Origin: Corynebacterium lizhenjunii
GTDB taxonomy: Bacteria; Actinomycetota; Actinomycetes; Mycobacteriales; Mycobacteriaceae
NCBI RefSeq assembly: GCF_011038655.2
Contig: NZ_CP064954.1
Span: 2,046,001-2,110,000, forward strand
Length of the DNA: 64,000 bases
Reading direction: 5' to 3'
This document shows positions 17,858-27,795 of the stretch, one piece after another. Below the pieces are notes generated by a model that had not been told where the DNA came from, searched no databases, and saw nothing but the letters and a program-made list of their open reading frames with translations. Position numbers and translations under genes: made by a program. Within the stretch, counting starts at the first letter, position 1. The number at the start of each line of letters is the position of its first letter.

Positions 17858-20800
17858 ATGTCTAAGTTCTCTGAGGTCCTTGAGCAACTGCGTGATAATC
17901 AGCCGCAGGGCAAGTATGGTGTTGCGTTTGAGAAGTTGATGGTCAATTACTTCCGCACAGACCCTACTTTGTCTGCTGAGTATGACCAGGTGTTTCGGTG
18001 GGTGGACTGGCCGTATAACGGCGGCCGTGCTGATACCGGCATTGACCTGGTGGCTCGCCGGGCTGAGGACCAGTCCTGGACGGCGATTCAGTGCAAGTTC
18101 TACCAATCCACCACCTCTATCCAGAAGTCCCACCTGGACTCGTTCTTCGAGGCCTCCGGCCACTCCTTCGATACCGAAGAAGGAACGCAACACTTTGCCC
18201 ACCGCCTGGTGATCTCCACAACGGATCGTTGGTCGGCTAATGCTGAGGCGGCCCTGGCGGATCAGATTATCCCGACCAACCGTATTGGTTTGGCATCCAT
18301 TGCGGAGTCTCCCATTAACTGGGATGTGGCTTTCCCTGGCTCGGATATCCAGATCAACTTATCCAAGTGCCAGACGTTTAGCCCTCGCCCGCATCAGCAG
18401 GCCGCGATTGATGCCGCGATAAAGGGGTTTGAGACCCATGACCGCGGCAAGCTGATTATGGCCTGCGGTACGGGCAAGACGTTTACCGCGCTGCGTCTAG
18501 CGGAGAAGATCGCGCAGGCGAATCAGGGCCGTGCCCGCGTGCTGTTCCTCGTGCCGTCTATCGCGTTGCTATCCCAAACACTCAAGGAGTGGACTGCCCA
18601 GGCTCAGGTGGACCTGCGTGCGTATGCGGTGTGTTCGGATACGAAGGTGGGCAAAAAGGCCGAAGATATTGCCTCCTACGACCTGGAAGTCCCGGTGTCC
18701 ACCACGGGTGCTGATATTGCCGAGCGTATGAACCAGGGTGGTAAGCGCTTTAAGGGTCTGCATGTGGTGTTTTCCACCTACCAGTCGCTACCGGCCGTCC
18801 ATGACGCCCAGGCCGCAGGCCTGGATGAGTTTGATCTGGTCATTTGCGATGAAGCCCACCGCACCACCGGGGTCACCCTAGCCGGGGAGGACGCCTCCAA
18901 CTTCGTGCGCATCCACGACGCTGACTACATCCAGGCAGCACGCCGACTATATATGACTGCGACGCCACGGTTATACGACGAGACAGTGAAGTCGAAGGCG
19001 GAGCAGCATTCGGCAGAGATTGCCTCGATGGATGATGAAGCCATCTACGGCCCGGAGTTTCACCGCCTCGGTTTCGGTGAGGCCGTGGAGGCCGACCTGC
19101 TCACTGATTACAAGGTGTTGGTGATGACGGTGGATGAGGACGTCACCGCCGGGGCCATGGCAGACATGAAAGACCACAGCCTGAACCTCTCACTGGCCTC
19201 CGCGATGATTGGTGCGTGGAATGGCCTGGCTAAGCGTTCCGGTAAAGAGCAAGGCACCAAGTCCGGCTTTGAGGTCGATGCCGTGCCCATGCGCCGCAGT
19301 GTGGCCTTTGCCAAGGACATCAAGACCTCGAAGGAGATCGCGGAGAACTACCCGAAGCTCATTAGCGCCTACCAGCACTCCCTGCATAAAGCAGCGGCAC
19401 TGTCGGACGTGAGCCTGCTCAACGCCAACCTGGAGGCGTCCTGTCAGCATGTCGATGGTGGGATGAATGCCATGGAGCGTAATGGGAAGATCTCCTGGCT
19501 CGAATCCGACATCACCACGGAACAAACCAGAATCCTCACCAACGCCCGTTGCCTCTCCGAAGGCGTAGACGTCCCAGCACTAGATGCAGTAATCTTCTTC
19601 AACCCGCGTAATTCCATGGTCGATGTGGTCCAGTCTGTGGGGCGCGTGATGCGCAAGTCCGAGGGGAAGGACTACGGCTACATCATCTTGCCGGTAGCTG
19701 TGCCACCGAACGTCTCCCCCTCAGAAGCACTGCAAGATAATGCCCGGTTTAAGGTCGTGTGGCAGATTCTGAATGCCTTGCGCGCCCATGATGACCGTTT
19801 CAACGCAACCGTGAACGCTCTTGCGTTGAATGATAATAATCGGGACACTCTCGCCATTGAGGTTGACCACATCACCGACCCGCGCAAGCAGCTTGACCGG
19901 TTAGGCCAGACACCGGATAGCGATCCGGGTGACCGTCAGGACTTAGCCGAGCAGATCGCCCTATTCTCCTTGGAGAAATGGCAGGAAGCCATCTACACCA
20001 AGCTGGTGGACAAGGTCGGCACCCGCACGTACTGGGAGGATTGGGCTGATGATGTAGCCTCCATCGCCCAAGCCCAGATCACCCGCATTACCGCCTTGGT
20101 GGAGAACGCTTCCCCGCAATTACGCGCCGAGTTCGAGGCCTTCGTGGAAGGCCTGCGCGGCAACCTCAATGATTCCATTACCGAGGCTGAAGCCATCAGC
20201 ATGCTCTCCCAACATCTGATTACCGCCCCGGTGTTCAACGCCCTGTTTAGCGACTACGACTTCGCCACGCATAACCCCGTAGCCCAAGTCATGCAACGCA
20301 TGGCCGATGCCCTAGCCGATGCCAACCTGGAGTCCGAAACGGAGCCACTAGAAGCGTTTTACGCCACGGTGCGTAAGCGTGCTCAGGCGGTGACGAGTGC
20401 TGCGGGTAAGCAGCAGGTGATTAAGGACCTGTATGAGCGGTTCTTCCAGAAGGCTTTCAAGAAGCAGGCCGAGGCCCTCGGTATTGTCTACACCCCTGTG
20501 GAGATCGTGGACTTCATCCTGCGTGCTGCCAACGACTTGTCGGTGAAGCACTTTGGTAAGGGATTGACGGATGAGGGGGTGTGTATTCTCGATCCGTTTG
20601 CTGGGACGTCGACGTTTATGGTGCGTTTGTTGCAGTCGGGGTTGATTCGACCCGAGGATATTGCGCGTAAGTATGCCGGGGAGTTGTTCGCCACTGAGAT
20701 TATGCTCCTGGCGTACTACGTCTCTGCCGTCAACATTGAGACCACCTATAACGCCCTGAGGGCGGAGGAAGCCCAACGCAACGGTGAACCCGAACCAGAA

Positions 20801-22804
20801 TACGTTCCGTTTGGTGGCATTGCGTTGGCGGATACGTTCCAGATCCATGAAGACGGCGACATCCTGGATCTCACAGTCTTTAAAAACAACAATGAGCGCA
20901 TCGAGCGGCAGAAGGCTGCCCCCATCAACGTCATCATCGGCAACCCACCGTATTCCGCGGGACAGAAGAACGCCAATGATCTGAACGCGAACATGAAGTA
21001 CCCGACGTTGGATGGGCGTATTGCCGAGACGTATGCGGCGAAGTCCACTGCTCAGCGTAAAGGTTCCTTATATGATTCTTACCTGCGTGCCTTCCGTTGG
21101 GCCACTGACCGTATCCAGGACCAAGGCATCGTCGCTTTTGTGTCCAACAATGGGTGGCTCGACGGTAATACTGGTGGCGGTGTTCGGCTTTCGATGGCTG
21201 AGGACTTCACCGATGTGTATGTGCTGAATCTACGAGGTAATTCACGCTCTGGCGGTGAGTTGGGGAAGAAGGAAGGTGGCAACGTCTTCGATATCCGCGT
21301 GGGCGTGAGTATCTTCCTAGGAGTTAAGGACCCAGCAAAAACCGGTTTTAACATTCACTACTACGGCTTGCCGGATTACGCCACCAAGCAGGACAAGCTC
21401 AACTTCACTGCGACTAGTTCATCATCCACTATCGAGTGGCAGTCCATCGCCCCGAATGAACAGGGTGATTGGCTGAGTCAACGCACCACTGATTTCGTCA
21501 CCTGGCCCGTCATTGGTGAGAAGAAGGGCGATTCCACTACATTCTTCACCACGTTCTCCTCAGGACTTAAGACCTCCCGCGATGCATGGGCAACGAATTT
21601 CTCTGAATCAGCGGTTCACCAAGAAATTCACGCGACCGCCGACTATTATAATCAAGTTGCCGAACGAGTTTCAGGGCTCCTTGATGCGGGTCAAAAGGTT
21701 GACTTTGCCGATTTAAGTAAAGATTTAGACCTGTCGAAATTCAGTTGGGATCGCAAGAACAAGAGCCAAGTGGTTAAGGCGCAAAAGATTTCAGTGCGTA
21801 ACGATGGGTTCCGACTTGGCCTATATCGACCATTCACGAAGCAACACATTTATTTCGATCCTCAGCGACAGCTCAATAATGACACTTACCAGCTGCCGTC
21901 GATGTTCCCGACCCCGCAGCACACCAACATCGGGTACCTATTGACCGGGGCATCCTCTCATTATGAGTTTGGTGCTATTGCTACAGACCTTTTGCCTAAC
22001 CTGCATACCCTTGATACCGGCCAGTTCTTCCCGCGGTTTACCTGGGAACCTGCCGAGGGTGGGGATGATGGTGCGTTGTTCGGGCAGGGCGTCGGCAAGC
22101 TAGGTGCAGGTGAGGCCAGTGCCTATGGTGAGATTGGTGAGGTGGTGGACGGCTACGTGCGCGTAGACAACATCACTCAGGAGATTAAGGCGCTGTACCG
22201 GGAAACACTCGGCGCTGATATTTCCGGCGATGACATCTTCCACTTCGTCTACGGCAAGCTGCATGCCCCTGTCTATCGTGAGGCGTTTGCTCCGGACTTG
22301 AAAAAGATGCTGCCGCACATTGAGACCCCAGCTACGCGCGAAGAGTTTGACAAGTTCGCAGACGCAGGCGCCAAGCTTATGGCCCTGCATGTGAACTATG
22401 AGGATGCCGAGCCGTGGCCGTTGACACTGGATGTGCGCGGTGATGAGAACGACCGGGAGACCTGGCGCGTGACCAAGATGGCGTGGGCGAAGAAGGAGAA
22501 AGACCCTGTCACCGGAAAGAAACCCAACGATGTGACCATGCTGACCTACAACAAGCGTGTAACCATCAGCGGCATTCCGGAGGAAGCGGACCGGTACATG
22601 CTAGGTTCGCGCTCTGCCGTGGCGTGGCTAATTGACCGCTACAAGGTCAAGCCCGATAAGGACTCCGGGATTGTGAAAGACCCGAACGATTGGGCCGATG
22701 AAGTGGGTAACCCGCGCTACATCGTGGACCTGGTGGGCAAGGTCGTGCGAGTGGCTATGGAGACCGTGGCGATTGTTGATGGGTTGCAGGATGGCGTGGA
22801 GTAG
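17858..22804 (+). CDS. single-polypeptide type ISP-like restriction-modification enzyme (nuclease-helicase-methyltransferase)
   Basis: One 1648-residue chain. Residues 50-82 hold a PD-(D/E)XK nuclease of Mrr type (TGIDLVARR, then AIQCKFY, with Asp63 and Lys80). Walker A (MACGTGKT) is near residue 206, CDEAHRT near 330, MTATPRLY near 367, and SVGRVMRK near 598, a full SF2 helicase. Methyltransferase motif I (ILDPFAGTST) is near 910 and NPPY near 1029, of adenine-N6 type. The last 500 residues should recognise the target. This order matches LlaGI/LlaBIII type ISP enzymes of similar length, which need no partner protein. No terminator was seen; a symporter relic follows. Confidence 0.9.
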   Translation: MSKFSEVLEQLRDNQPQGKYGVAFEKLMVNYFRTDPTLSAEYDQVFRWVDWPYNGGRADTGIDLVARRAEDQSWTAIQCKFYQSTTSIQKSHLDSFFEASGHSFDTEEGTQHFAHRLVISTTDRWSANAEAALADQIIPTNRIGLASIAESPINWDVAFPGSDIQINLSKCQTFSPRPHQQAAIDAAIKGFETHDRGKLIMACGTGKTFTALRLAEKIAQANQGRARVLFLVPSIALLSQTLKEWTAQAQVDLRAYAVCSDTKVGKKAEDIASYDLEVPVSTTGADIAERMNQGGKRFKGLHVVFSTYQSLPAVHDAQAAGLDEFDLVICDEAHRTTGVTLAGEDASNFVRIHDADYIQAARRLYMTATPRLYDETVKSKAEQHSAEIASMDDEAIYGPEFHRLGFGEAVEADLLTDYKVLVMTVDEDVTAGAMADMKDHSLNLSLASAMIGAWNGLAKRSGKEQGTKSGFEVDAVPMRRSVAFAKDIKTSKEIAENYPKLISAYQHSLHKAAALSDVSLLNANLEASCQHVDGGMNAMERNGKISWLESDITTEQTRILTNARCLSEGVDVPALDAVIFFNPRNSMVDVVQSVGRVMRKSEGKDYGYIILPVAVPPNVSPSEALQDNARFKVVWQILNALRAHDDRFNATVNALALNDNNRDTLAIEVDHITDPRKQLDRLGQTPDSDPGDRQDLAEQIALFSLEKWQEAIYTKLVDKVGTRTYWEDWADDVASIAQAQITRITALVENASPQLRAEFEAFVEGLRGNLNDSITEAEAISMLSQHLITAPVFNALFSDYDFATHNPVAQVMQRMADALADANLESETEPLEAFYATVRKRAQAVTSAAGKQQVIKDLYERFFQKAFKKQAEALGIVYTPVEIVDFILRAANDLSVKHFGKGLTDEGVCILDPFAGTSTFMVRLLQSGLIRPEDIARKYAGELFATEIMLLAYYVSAVNIETTYNALRAEEAQRNGEPEPEYVPFGGIALADTFQIHEDGDILDLTVFKNNNERIERQKAAPINVIIGNPPYSAGQKNANDLNANMKYPTLDGRIAETYAAKSTAQRKGSLYDSYLRAFRWATDRIQDQGIVAFVSNNGWLDGNTGGGVRLSMAEDFTDVYVLNLRGNSRSGGELGKKEGGNVFDIRVGVSIFLGVKDPAKTGFNIHYYGLPDYATKQDKLNFTATSSSSTIEWQSIAPNEQGDWLSQRTTDFVTWPVIGEKKGDSTTFFTTFSSGLKTSRDAWATNFSESAVHQEIHATADYYNQVAERVSGLLDAGQKVDFADLSKDLDLSKFSWDRKNKSQVVKAQKISVRNDGFRLGLYRPFTKQHIYFDPQRQLNNDTYQLPSMFPTPQHTNIGYLLTGASSHYEFGAIATDLLPNLHTLDTGQFFPRFTWEPAEGGDDGALFGQGVGKLGAGEASAYGEIGEVVDGYVRVDNITQEIKALYRETLGADISGDDIFHFVYGKLHAPVYREAFAPDLKKMLPHIETPATREEFDKFADAGAKLMALHVNYEDAEPWPLTLDVRGDENDRETWRVTKMAWAKKEKDPVTGKKPNDVTMLTYNKRVTISGIPEEADRYMLGSRSAVAWLIDRYKVKPDKDSGIVKDPNDWADEVGNPRYIVDLVGKVVRVAMETVAIVDGLQDGVE

Positions 22805-22898
22805 GGGTGCCTAGAGGCTCGAGGGCAGTTCCTACTCTTAGGCGAGATGGAGCCCTGCGGCCTATGAACATCCGCAGAGCTCGCCGCTGTTTACTGCC

Positions 22899-23070
22899 GA
22901 ACCTTCTCTGCCTCCTGTGGCGCGCCGTGGGTGGTGCGGCAGCCAGGCGACCAGTACTTCTAGGGCGTGGCCTTGGACAACACGAACACGACCACATAGT
23001 CCAACAGTGAGGGTGCAAGCCCAAAGTAGAAGAGCTCATTGACGGAGACGCCGGCGAGGGACTCATCGCT
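22899..23070 (-). pseudogene. decayed C-terminal fragment of an SSS symporter
   Basis: Read on the minus strand, ESLAGVSVNELFYFGLAPSL then LDYVVVFVLSKATP lines up with EPMAGVYANEPIYFGLAASL then LVYVVVSLLSKSTDP of the symporter at 6428-8002, followed by a stop and a frameshift into a THGAPQE match for the VHGAPEE tail. DNA similarity runs from about 22899 to 23070. The upstream 470 codons are missing. It marks a lost paralogue or a recombination scar beside the restriction gene. Confidence 0.75.
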
Positions 23071-23188
23071 CTACCCCAGCCATCAACGCGGAACCGTGTA
23101 GGATTGCATGACGTTCGAGACTCAACTTCAGGCGTTATGTGGGACAATTGCTACATGACAGTTATCCACTTCCTCCGCATCCAATTGC

Positions 23189-24043
23189 TCATCCTCTTTC
23201 CCCGCAAGAAATTACAATTGAAAGCGCTGCAAGCAGCGCAAAAAGGAAGTCATAGACTGAGATACTGGAGTCCGAAGAACGCTCCACAAATTCCACGAGG
23301 TAGAGTAATGCAGCTGTCACGAGTGCCAACGATTCTTTACGGGACATTTTCTTCGTCAAGGGACCCACGAATATATTTTGGACTTTCTGCCTCAGTTGTT
23401 CGTTAGATTCGAGACGTTCTACCATTTGTTCAATAAACTCCGGACTACACTTCGCAGTTTCTCCGTCAGCCAGATCAGCCTTAGTTTCCGAAATGTCGAG
23501 GTCACTCACGCCAAGCGAATCTTGAATCTCCCGGATTTGCTTGAGGAATGAATCTTCATAGAGTGATTGAAACAAGGTTTGTCGCATACGCTCAGCCGCC
23601 TCGCGAAGCGATTCTGACCACATCTCTTTATAACGATCCGCAATAATATCTTGAGCCGTGATAGCGTGAGGGAGATGTGGGCTGATATCAATCTTGGGAA
23701 TTTGAACTACCGACATCAAAGAAGGTTGTCTCCGCATTTCTTCAGCGAGCTTGTCCATCGCCACCAGTGCGCCAGTTTCCTGCCATACCTGACTAGTGAT
23801 GCGATTAGCAGATTTCGCCATTACGTGCGACACGGGAGAATCACTGAGATTAAGAAATGTCTTTGACACTTTTCCAAGGCGCTCGGTGGGAATATCTACA
23901 AGGGCAGATAGCCGAAATTGATGGAGAACTGGTGATTTTATCGGCTTCCCGATAATCTGCGCGTATGTTCTATTTCTCCCCTGGACCGCACTGACCAGAT
24001 CGCTCATAGGCTTATATCCAGGCTCGTATATTCCGTTAGTCAT
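23189..24043 (-). CDS. hypothetical protein with C-terminal membrane segment
   Basis: A 284-residue protein with low GC and AT-rich codons unlike its neighbours. ATG 24043 has AGGAGGG 11 bases ahead. The body is mostly helical and charged (RYKEMWSESLREAAERMRQ; ETKADLADGETAK), and residues 250-280 have two hydrophobic runs (SLALVTAALLYLVEFV and SVYDFLFALLAALSIVIS), so it may be anchored at the membrane. No family was recognised. It sits alone after a restriction gene, which fits a transferred or phage-defence setting, but that is only context. Confidence 0.65.
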   Translation of the reverse strand: MTNGIYEPGYKPMSDLVSAVQGRNRTYAQIIGKPIKSPVLHQFRLSALVDIPTERLGKVSKTFLNLSDSPVSHVMAKSANRITSQVWQETGALVAMDKLAEEMRRQPSLMSVVQIPKIDISPHLPHAITAQDIIADRYKEMWSESLREAAERMRQTLFQSLYEDSFLKQIREIQDSLGVSDLDISETKADLADGETAKCSPEFIEQMVERLESNEQLRQKVQNIFVGPLTKKMSRKESLALVTAALLYLVEFVERSSDSSISVYDFLFALLAALSIVISCGERG

Positions 24044-24215
24044 TTAGCTGAGTACCCTCCTGAAACAGGTAAAGAAATAGACAGTCTTGTCCACTTTAGA
24101 CTCATTAGCTTACCTCGGGAGAATAGTTATAAGCAGGGACGCTTCAGTTTCGGAGTAGGAGTTACTACGGATTCGAAATTTGAAGCTAACCACGGGTAAT
24201 CCTAGAAAGCAGCAG

Positions 24216-25592
24216 CTAGCTGTCCGCCCGCCCAAGCAGCTCCTCCACCGTAACCCGCCCATCGCGGGCGAACTCAGCGTGGGCCTGGTCGCGAAGGGTT
24301 GGGTCTGCGAGAAAGTCGATGGCGACTTGGGCTAGGCCGGCGGCGGAGTCCACGGCGGCGTCTACGGCTGCGGGGGAGTTGGCCCAGGTGGCGAAGTCCT
24401 TGGTGTGCAGTGCGACCTCGGCTGGGGAGACCTTCACCATCGGGTGGATGCCGGGGACCAGGTGGGAGACGTTGCCAAAATCGGTGGAGGCAGCCACGGT
24501 GTCGGGGACCGTGCCGGCGGGCAGGGCGGTGCGGCCACGCTGGGACTGCGTTTTGGTCCAGCGCGCCACCAGGGACTCATTGTTGCGCACCGGCAAAGTC
24601 ATGGGGTGCTGGTCCCACTCAATGTCTACCTCTACCCCAGCCATCAGGGCCGCTCCCTGCAGAATCTGGCCCAGTCGCGCGGAGAGGTCCAGCAGGGTCT
24701 GGGTTCCCAGCGAACGCACGTAAATCTGCATCTGCGCCTGGTCCGGGATAATCGAGGGGCGGTCCCCACCGCTCATGATGGCGTGTATGCGATCTGACGG
24801 CGGCATCTGCTGGCGCATCAGCCCAATGCCCTGGTAAGCCAGCGAGGCCGCGTCCAAAGCATTGCGGCCCATAAACGGCTGCGAGCTAGCGTGCGCAGCC
24901 ACCCCGCGGAACGTGGCTGTCACAGTTCGCCGGCCCACCCACGCATGCGAGCCGATGTCATAGCCAAAACCATGGACCATCAGCGCCGCATCCACGCCGT
25001 CTAGCGCACCGCCGCGAATCATGTACTCCTTGCCAGAATGCCCCTCTTCCGCCGGAGTCCCCTGCAGCAGCACCCGCCCCTGCACCTCACTGCCTTCCAG
25101 GGCCCCTACTGCTGCCAAGAAACTGCCGATGCCCGCCGCCGCAATCACGTTGTGCCCACAGGCATGGCCCAGGCCGGGCAAGGCATCATATTCAGCAAAG
25201 AGCGCCACCGTGGGGTGAATAGCGGGATCATAGGCCGCGCTAGTCCATTCAGACTCGAAGGCGGTTTCTACGCCATAGACTCCCCTGCGGGTGGCAAAAC
25301 CACGGTCCTTCAGCAATGACGCCAACACATCCATGGAGCGGTGCTCCGCAAAAGCGGTCTCCGGGTGCGCGTGCAAATCCGCAACGATGTCGGAAAGGGG
25401 GTTACGGAGGGCATCGGCAAGCTCAGATGCCCTCCGCCACAACGCAGCCTGGCCGGGGTAGTCCTCCCCCACTGGCTGCTGCGCCGTGGCGCTTTCTGCG
25501 GCGCTGACACGCTGCGCGATGGCGCGCTCCATCGCCTGCAGGTAGGCCGGGGAAGGATCATTGCGGCCGGACATCAAGGGGTTATCACACAT
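24216..25592 (-). CDS. M20-family amidohydrolase, AbgB-like
   Basis: A 458-residue enzyme (from ATG 25592; ATG 25574 also possible). Motifs: FAEYDALPGLGHACGHNVIAA (metal site, split over the usual Asp and His), QGTPAEEGHSGK (catalytic and metal Glu) and GVAAHASSQPFMGRNALDA. This is the AbgB/peptidase M20D pattern for p-aminobenzoyl-glutamate or similar amides. It begins as the AbgT-type transporter ends (overlap or near overlap), so uptake and cleavage of the same compound are coupled. Substrate inferred from the pair. No ribosome site is obvious, which supports translational coupling. Confidence 0.87.
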   Translation of the reverse strand: MCDNPLMSGRNDPSPAYLQAMERAIAQRVSAAESATAQQPVGEDYPGQAALWRRASELADALRNPLSDIVADLHAHPETAFAEHRSMDVLASLLKDRGFATRRGVYGVETAFESEWTSAAYDPAIHPTVALFAEYDALPGLGHACGHNVIAAAGIGSFLAAVGALEGSEVQGRVLLQGTPAEEGHSGKEYMIRGGALDGVDAALMVHGFGYDIGSHAWVGRRTVTATFRGVAAHASSQPFMGRNALDAASLAYQGIGLMRQQMPPSDRIHAIMSGGDRPSIIPDQAQMQIYVRSLGTQTLLDLSARLGQILQGAALMAGVEVDIEWDQHPMTLPVRNNESLVARWTKTQSQRGRTALPAGTVPDTVAASTDFGNVSHLVPGIHPMVKVSPAEVALHTKDFATWANSPAAVDAAVDSAAGLAQVAIDFLADPTLRDQAHAEFARDGRVTVEELLGRADS

Positions 25593-25602
25593 AAAACAAG
25601 CA

Positions 25603-27327
25603 CTATCCAATCAAAATGGAGTTACCGGGGCCCAGCGGAAGATCCATGTAGAACCACAGGGCAAGAATAGCTGCCCAGGCGAGGAAGAAGGGGACCACAA
25701 ACGGGATAAGGCGCGACATCAGGGTGCCCAATCCGGCATTACGCTCATAGCGCTGCAAGAAGCCCAGCATCACAATCATGTACGGGTTGAGCGGGGTGAT
25801 GATCTGCGTTGCGGAATCGCCCACGCGGAACGCGGCCTGAATGAAGGCCGGCTCGTAGCCCAACAAGGCGAATAGCGGCACGAAGACCGCGGCCATCAGG
25901 GTCCACATGGCCGAGCCAGAGATAATCAGCAAGTTGAGCAACGAGGCCAGCACAATAAACGCCAGGACGGCAGCAAAGCCGGTAAGGCCAATGGACTCCA
26001 AGAACGCGGCGCCGCGGATGGCGGTGAAGGTGCCGATGCCCGTCCAGGCGAAGAGTGCCACGAATTGCCCGAGGATGAATGCCAAAATGAGGAAACTGAC
26101 CAGATCTTTCATGGCCCCGCCCATCATGTCCACCACACTCTTGACGCCGGTTACTGCGCCGACAGCACGGCCATAGACTATGCCCAGCACCAGGAAGTAG
26201 GCGAAGACCAGGAAGACAATCGAGCTCATCAGCGGGGACTTGGGCAGGAAGCCGCCGTCCTCGTTGCGCCACGGGGAGGTAGGGATGAGCACGGCGACCA
26301 AGATGGCCACGGTCAGGGCTACGGCTGCAAGGCCAGACCACGCTAGGCCCTTATTTTCTGCCGGGGACAACTGCGCGGAAAGTGCATTACCGTTGACGTC
26401 GCGGTCAGCGCGTCCGGCTGCCTCCGTGGGATCAACTTCTTCCTCCGTGGGGACGTCTTGGGCCCACATGCGCGGCTCAATGATCTTGTCGATGATGAAA
26501 CCAGCAATCAGGCCCAGCACCACAGAGGAGGCGACGTTGAAGTAGTAGTTGGACATGGCAGTCACGTCGCTGAAGTGGGTATTTGGCAAGGTTTCCATGA
26601 CTGCCGTGGTAATGCCCGCAAACAGGGCGTCCAGCGAGGTCGGCACCAGCGCCGTGGAGTAGCCCGCGCCCACCGCTGCAAAGCCACCAATCAGGCCCGC
26701 TACGGGGTGGCGGCCAGCTGCCTTGAATACCATGGCGGCCAGGGGCGGGACGATGACAAAGGCGGCGTCCGCCATCACAGAGGCCGTTACGCCAATAACG
26801 CCCACGGCATATGGCAGCAGCCAGGGCTTAGCCGAGCCGAATAGCTTGCGGATAAGCGCCGAGAGCATCCCGGAACGCTCCGCCACACCAACGCCCAACA
26901 TGATGGGCAGCACGGTTACCAACGGCGGGAACTTGATGTAGTTCTCCCCCACCGTGGTGGTAAACCACGCCAGGCCTTCGCCCGTAAACAGGCCCTTGAC
27001 GGCTTGCTCCTCCTCCGCCCCTGGCACGGTGAAGGTAACTCCCGTCCACGCCATAATCGAGGAGAGCACCCCCGTAATCAAGAACAGGATGAGGAAGATG
27101 GTAAACGGCTCCGGCAGCTTGTTGCCCAGGTATTCCACTCCATTAAGGAACTTGTCCAGGGCGCCTTTGCTGGCAGGCTTCTGGCCCGCGGCCTTGGCTT
27201 TATCGCTTGTGGAGCTGCTCGTACCGGGGCCGGTGCTGGTGCGGCTGGGTTCGCCGGGGCGGCTGGGGTCGCCGGGGCGGCTTTCCTGCGGGTTAGCACT
27301 GCTAACCGGGTTATGTGGCTTGCCCAT
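25603..27327 (-). CDS. AbgT-family transporter
   Basis: A 574-residue membrane protein. After a Pro/Ser/Lys-rich cytosolic head of some 70 residues it has about 12-13 helices; KLPEPFTIFLILFLITGVLS, SVMADAAFVIVPPLAAMVF and QIITPLNPYMIVMLGFLQRY are AbgT signatures. Members import p-aminobenzoyl-glutamate or export sulfonamides. AAGGAGG stands four bases before ATG 27327; an in-frame start at 27438 is less likely. With the M20 enzyme it forms a two-gene operon. Confidence 0.92.
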   Translation of the reverse strand: MGKPHNPVSSANPQESRPGDPSRPGEPSRTSTGPGTSSSTSDKAKAAGQKPASKGALDKFLNGVEYLGNKLPEPFTIFLILFLITGVLSSIMAWTGVTFTVPGAEEEQAVKGLFTGEGLAWFTTTVGENYIKFPPLVTVLPIMLGVGVAERSGMLSALIRKLFGSAKPWLLPYAVGVIGVTASVMADAAFVIVPPLAAMVFKAAGRHPVAGLIGGFAAVGAGYSTALVPTSLDALFAGITTAVMETLPNTHFSDVTAMSNYYFNVASSVVLGLIAGFIIDKIIEPRMWAQDVPTEEEVDPTEAAGRADRDVNGNALSAQLSPAENKGLAWSGLAAVALTVAILVAVLIPTSPWRNEDGGFLPKSPLMSSIVFLVFAYFLVLGIVYGRAVGAVTGVKSVVDMMGGAMKDLVSFLILAFILGQFVALFAWTGIGTFTAIRGAAFLESIGLTGFAAVLAFIVLASLLNLLIISGSAMWTLMAAVFVPLFALLGYEPAFIQAAFRVGDSATQIITPLNPYMIVMLGFLQRYERNAGLGTLMSRLIPFVVPFFLAWAAILALWFYMDLPLGPGNSILIG

Positions 27328-27587
27328 CGGTCCTCCTTGCAGGTGGTGCGCGGCCGAAGGATTTCGCCGCCGTCGGAATGTAATTAGCGCCTCACTGTAA
27401 TGTGAGTGCGTTCCATGCAACAAATCCGTCGGGAGCACAGGGGCACCCTAGAGAGCGCGCGGCAACAACGGAAGGGAATCGACAAGCGTGACTAAACGAG
27501 GCGAGCCGTATAGTAAAATTTTTTCTGCGGGCTGAACGCGTCAGCGGGACGGATCCGCCGCCGACATAGGGAAGGAGGTGGGAGCTA

Positions 27588-27647
27588 ATGGCCCGTTCCC
27601 GGCTCTCTCATACAAAGTCTATGCCGCCCGCCTACCGCGGGCGTTAA
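27588..27647 (+). CDS. 19-residue cationic peptide
   Basis: ATG 27588 is preceded by a perfect AAGGAGGTG seven bases away, one of the best ribosome sites in the window, which is the main reason to believe it. The peptide is basic (Arg, Lys, His) with a PP-YRGR end. It resembles the 22-residue peptide encoded 66 bases downstream in composition and in its M.KPP.RGR / S.PPAYRGR ending. Function unknown; it may be a leader peptide, a signal or an antimicrobial fragment. Confidence 0.45.
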   Translation: MARSRLSHTKSMPPAYRGR

Positions 27648-27673
27648 GCTGAGGTGGAACTGAACCTACTGGG

Positions 27674-27703
27674 GTGACAACACTGCTCGCCTTTCGCTAT
27701 AGT
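27674..27703 (+). promoter_or_regulatory. promoter for a nearly leaderless small gene
   Basis: GTGACA (27674) or TGACAA with a 17-18 base spacer to TATAGT (27698-27703). Transcription would begin near 27710, three or four bases before ATG 27714. Another TATAGT at 27509-27514 precedes the 19-residue peptide. Confidence 0.5.
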
Positions 27704-27713
27704 GGGTGGCGAC

Positions 27714-27782
27714 ATGAAAGCTCGCCGCTCCAATGTCACCTACATGGCGAAACCCCCACGCGGTCGGCTAAAACACACGTGA
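27714..27782 (+). CDS. 22-residue cationic peptide
   Basis: A 22-codon frame starting a few bases after the predicted transcript start, so translation would be leaderless. The product is very basic (nine Arg, Lys or His, no acidic residue) and contains AKPPRGR, close to the end of the 19-residue peptide upstream. It ends 14 bases before the stop of the opposite-strand 48-residue gene. Short length means chance is possible; the paired layout and related sequence argue otherwise. Confidence 0.4.
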   Translation: MKARRSNVTYMAKPPRGRLKHT

Positions 27783-27795
27783 GGGCTTCGTGAGA

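Noticed and set aside
17735..18202. 155-codon minus-strand frame over the start of the restriction gene
   Set aside because: Shadow of the long plus-strand gene; no site or family.
22755..23147. 130-codon minus-strand frame after the restriction gene
   Set aside because: Wrong frame relative to the symporter relic, which explains the DNA similarity here.
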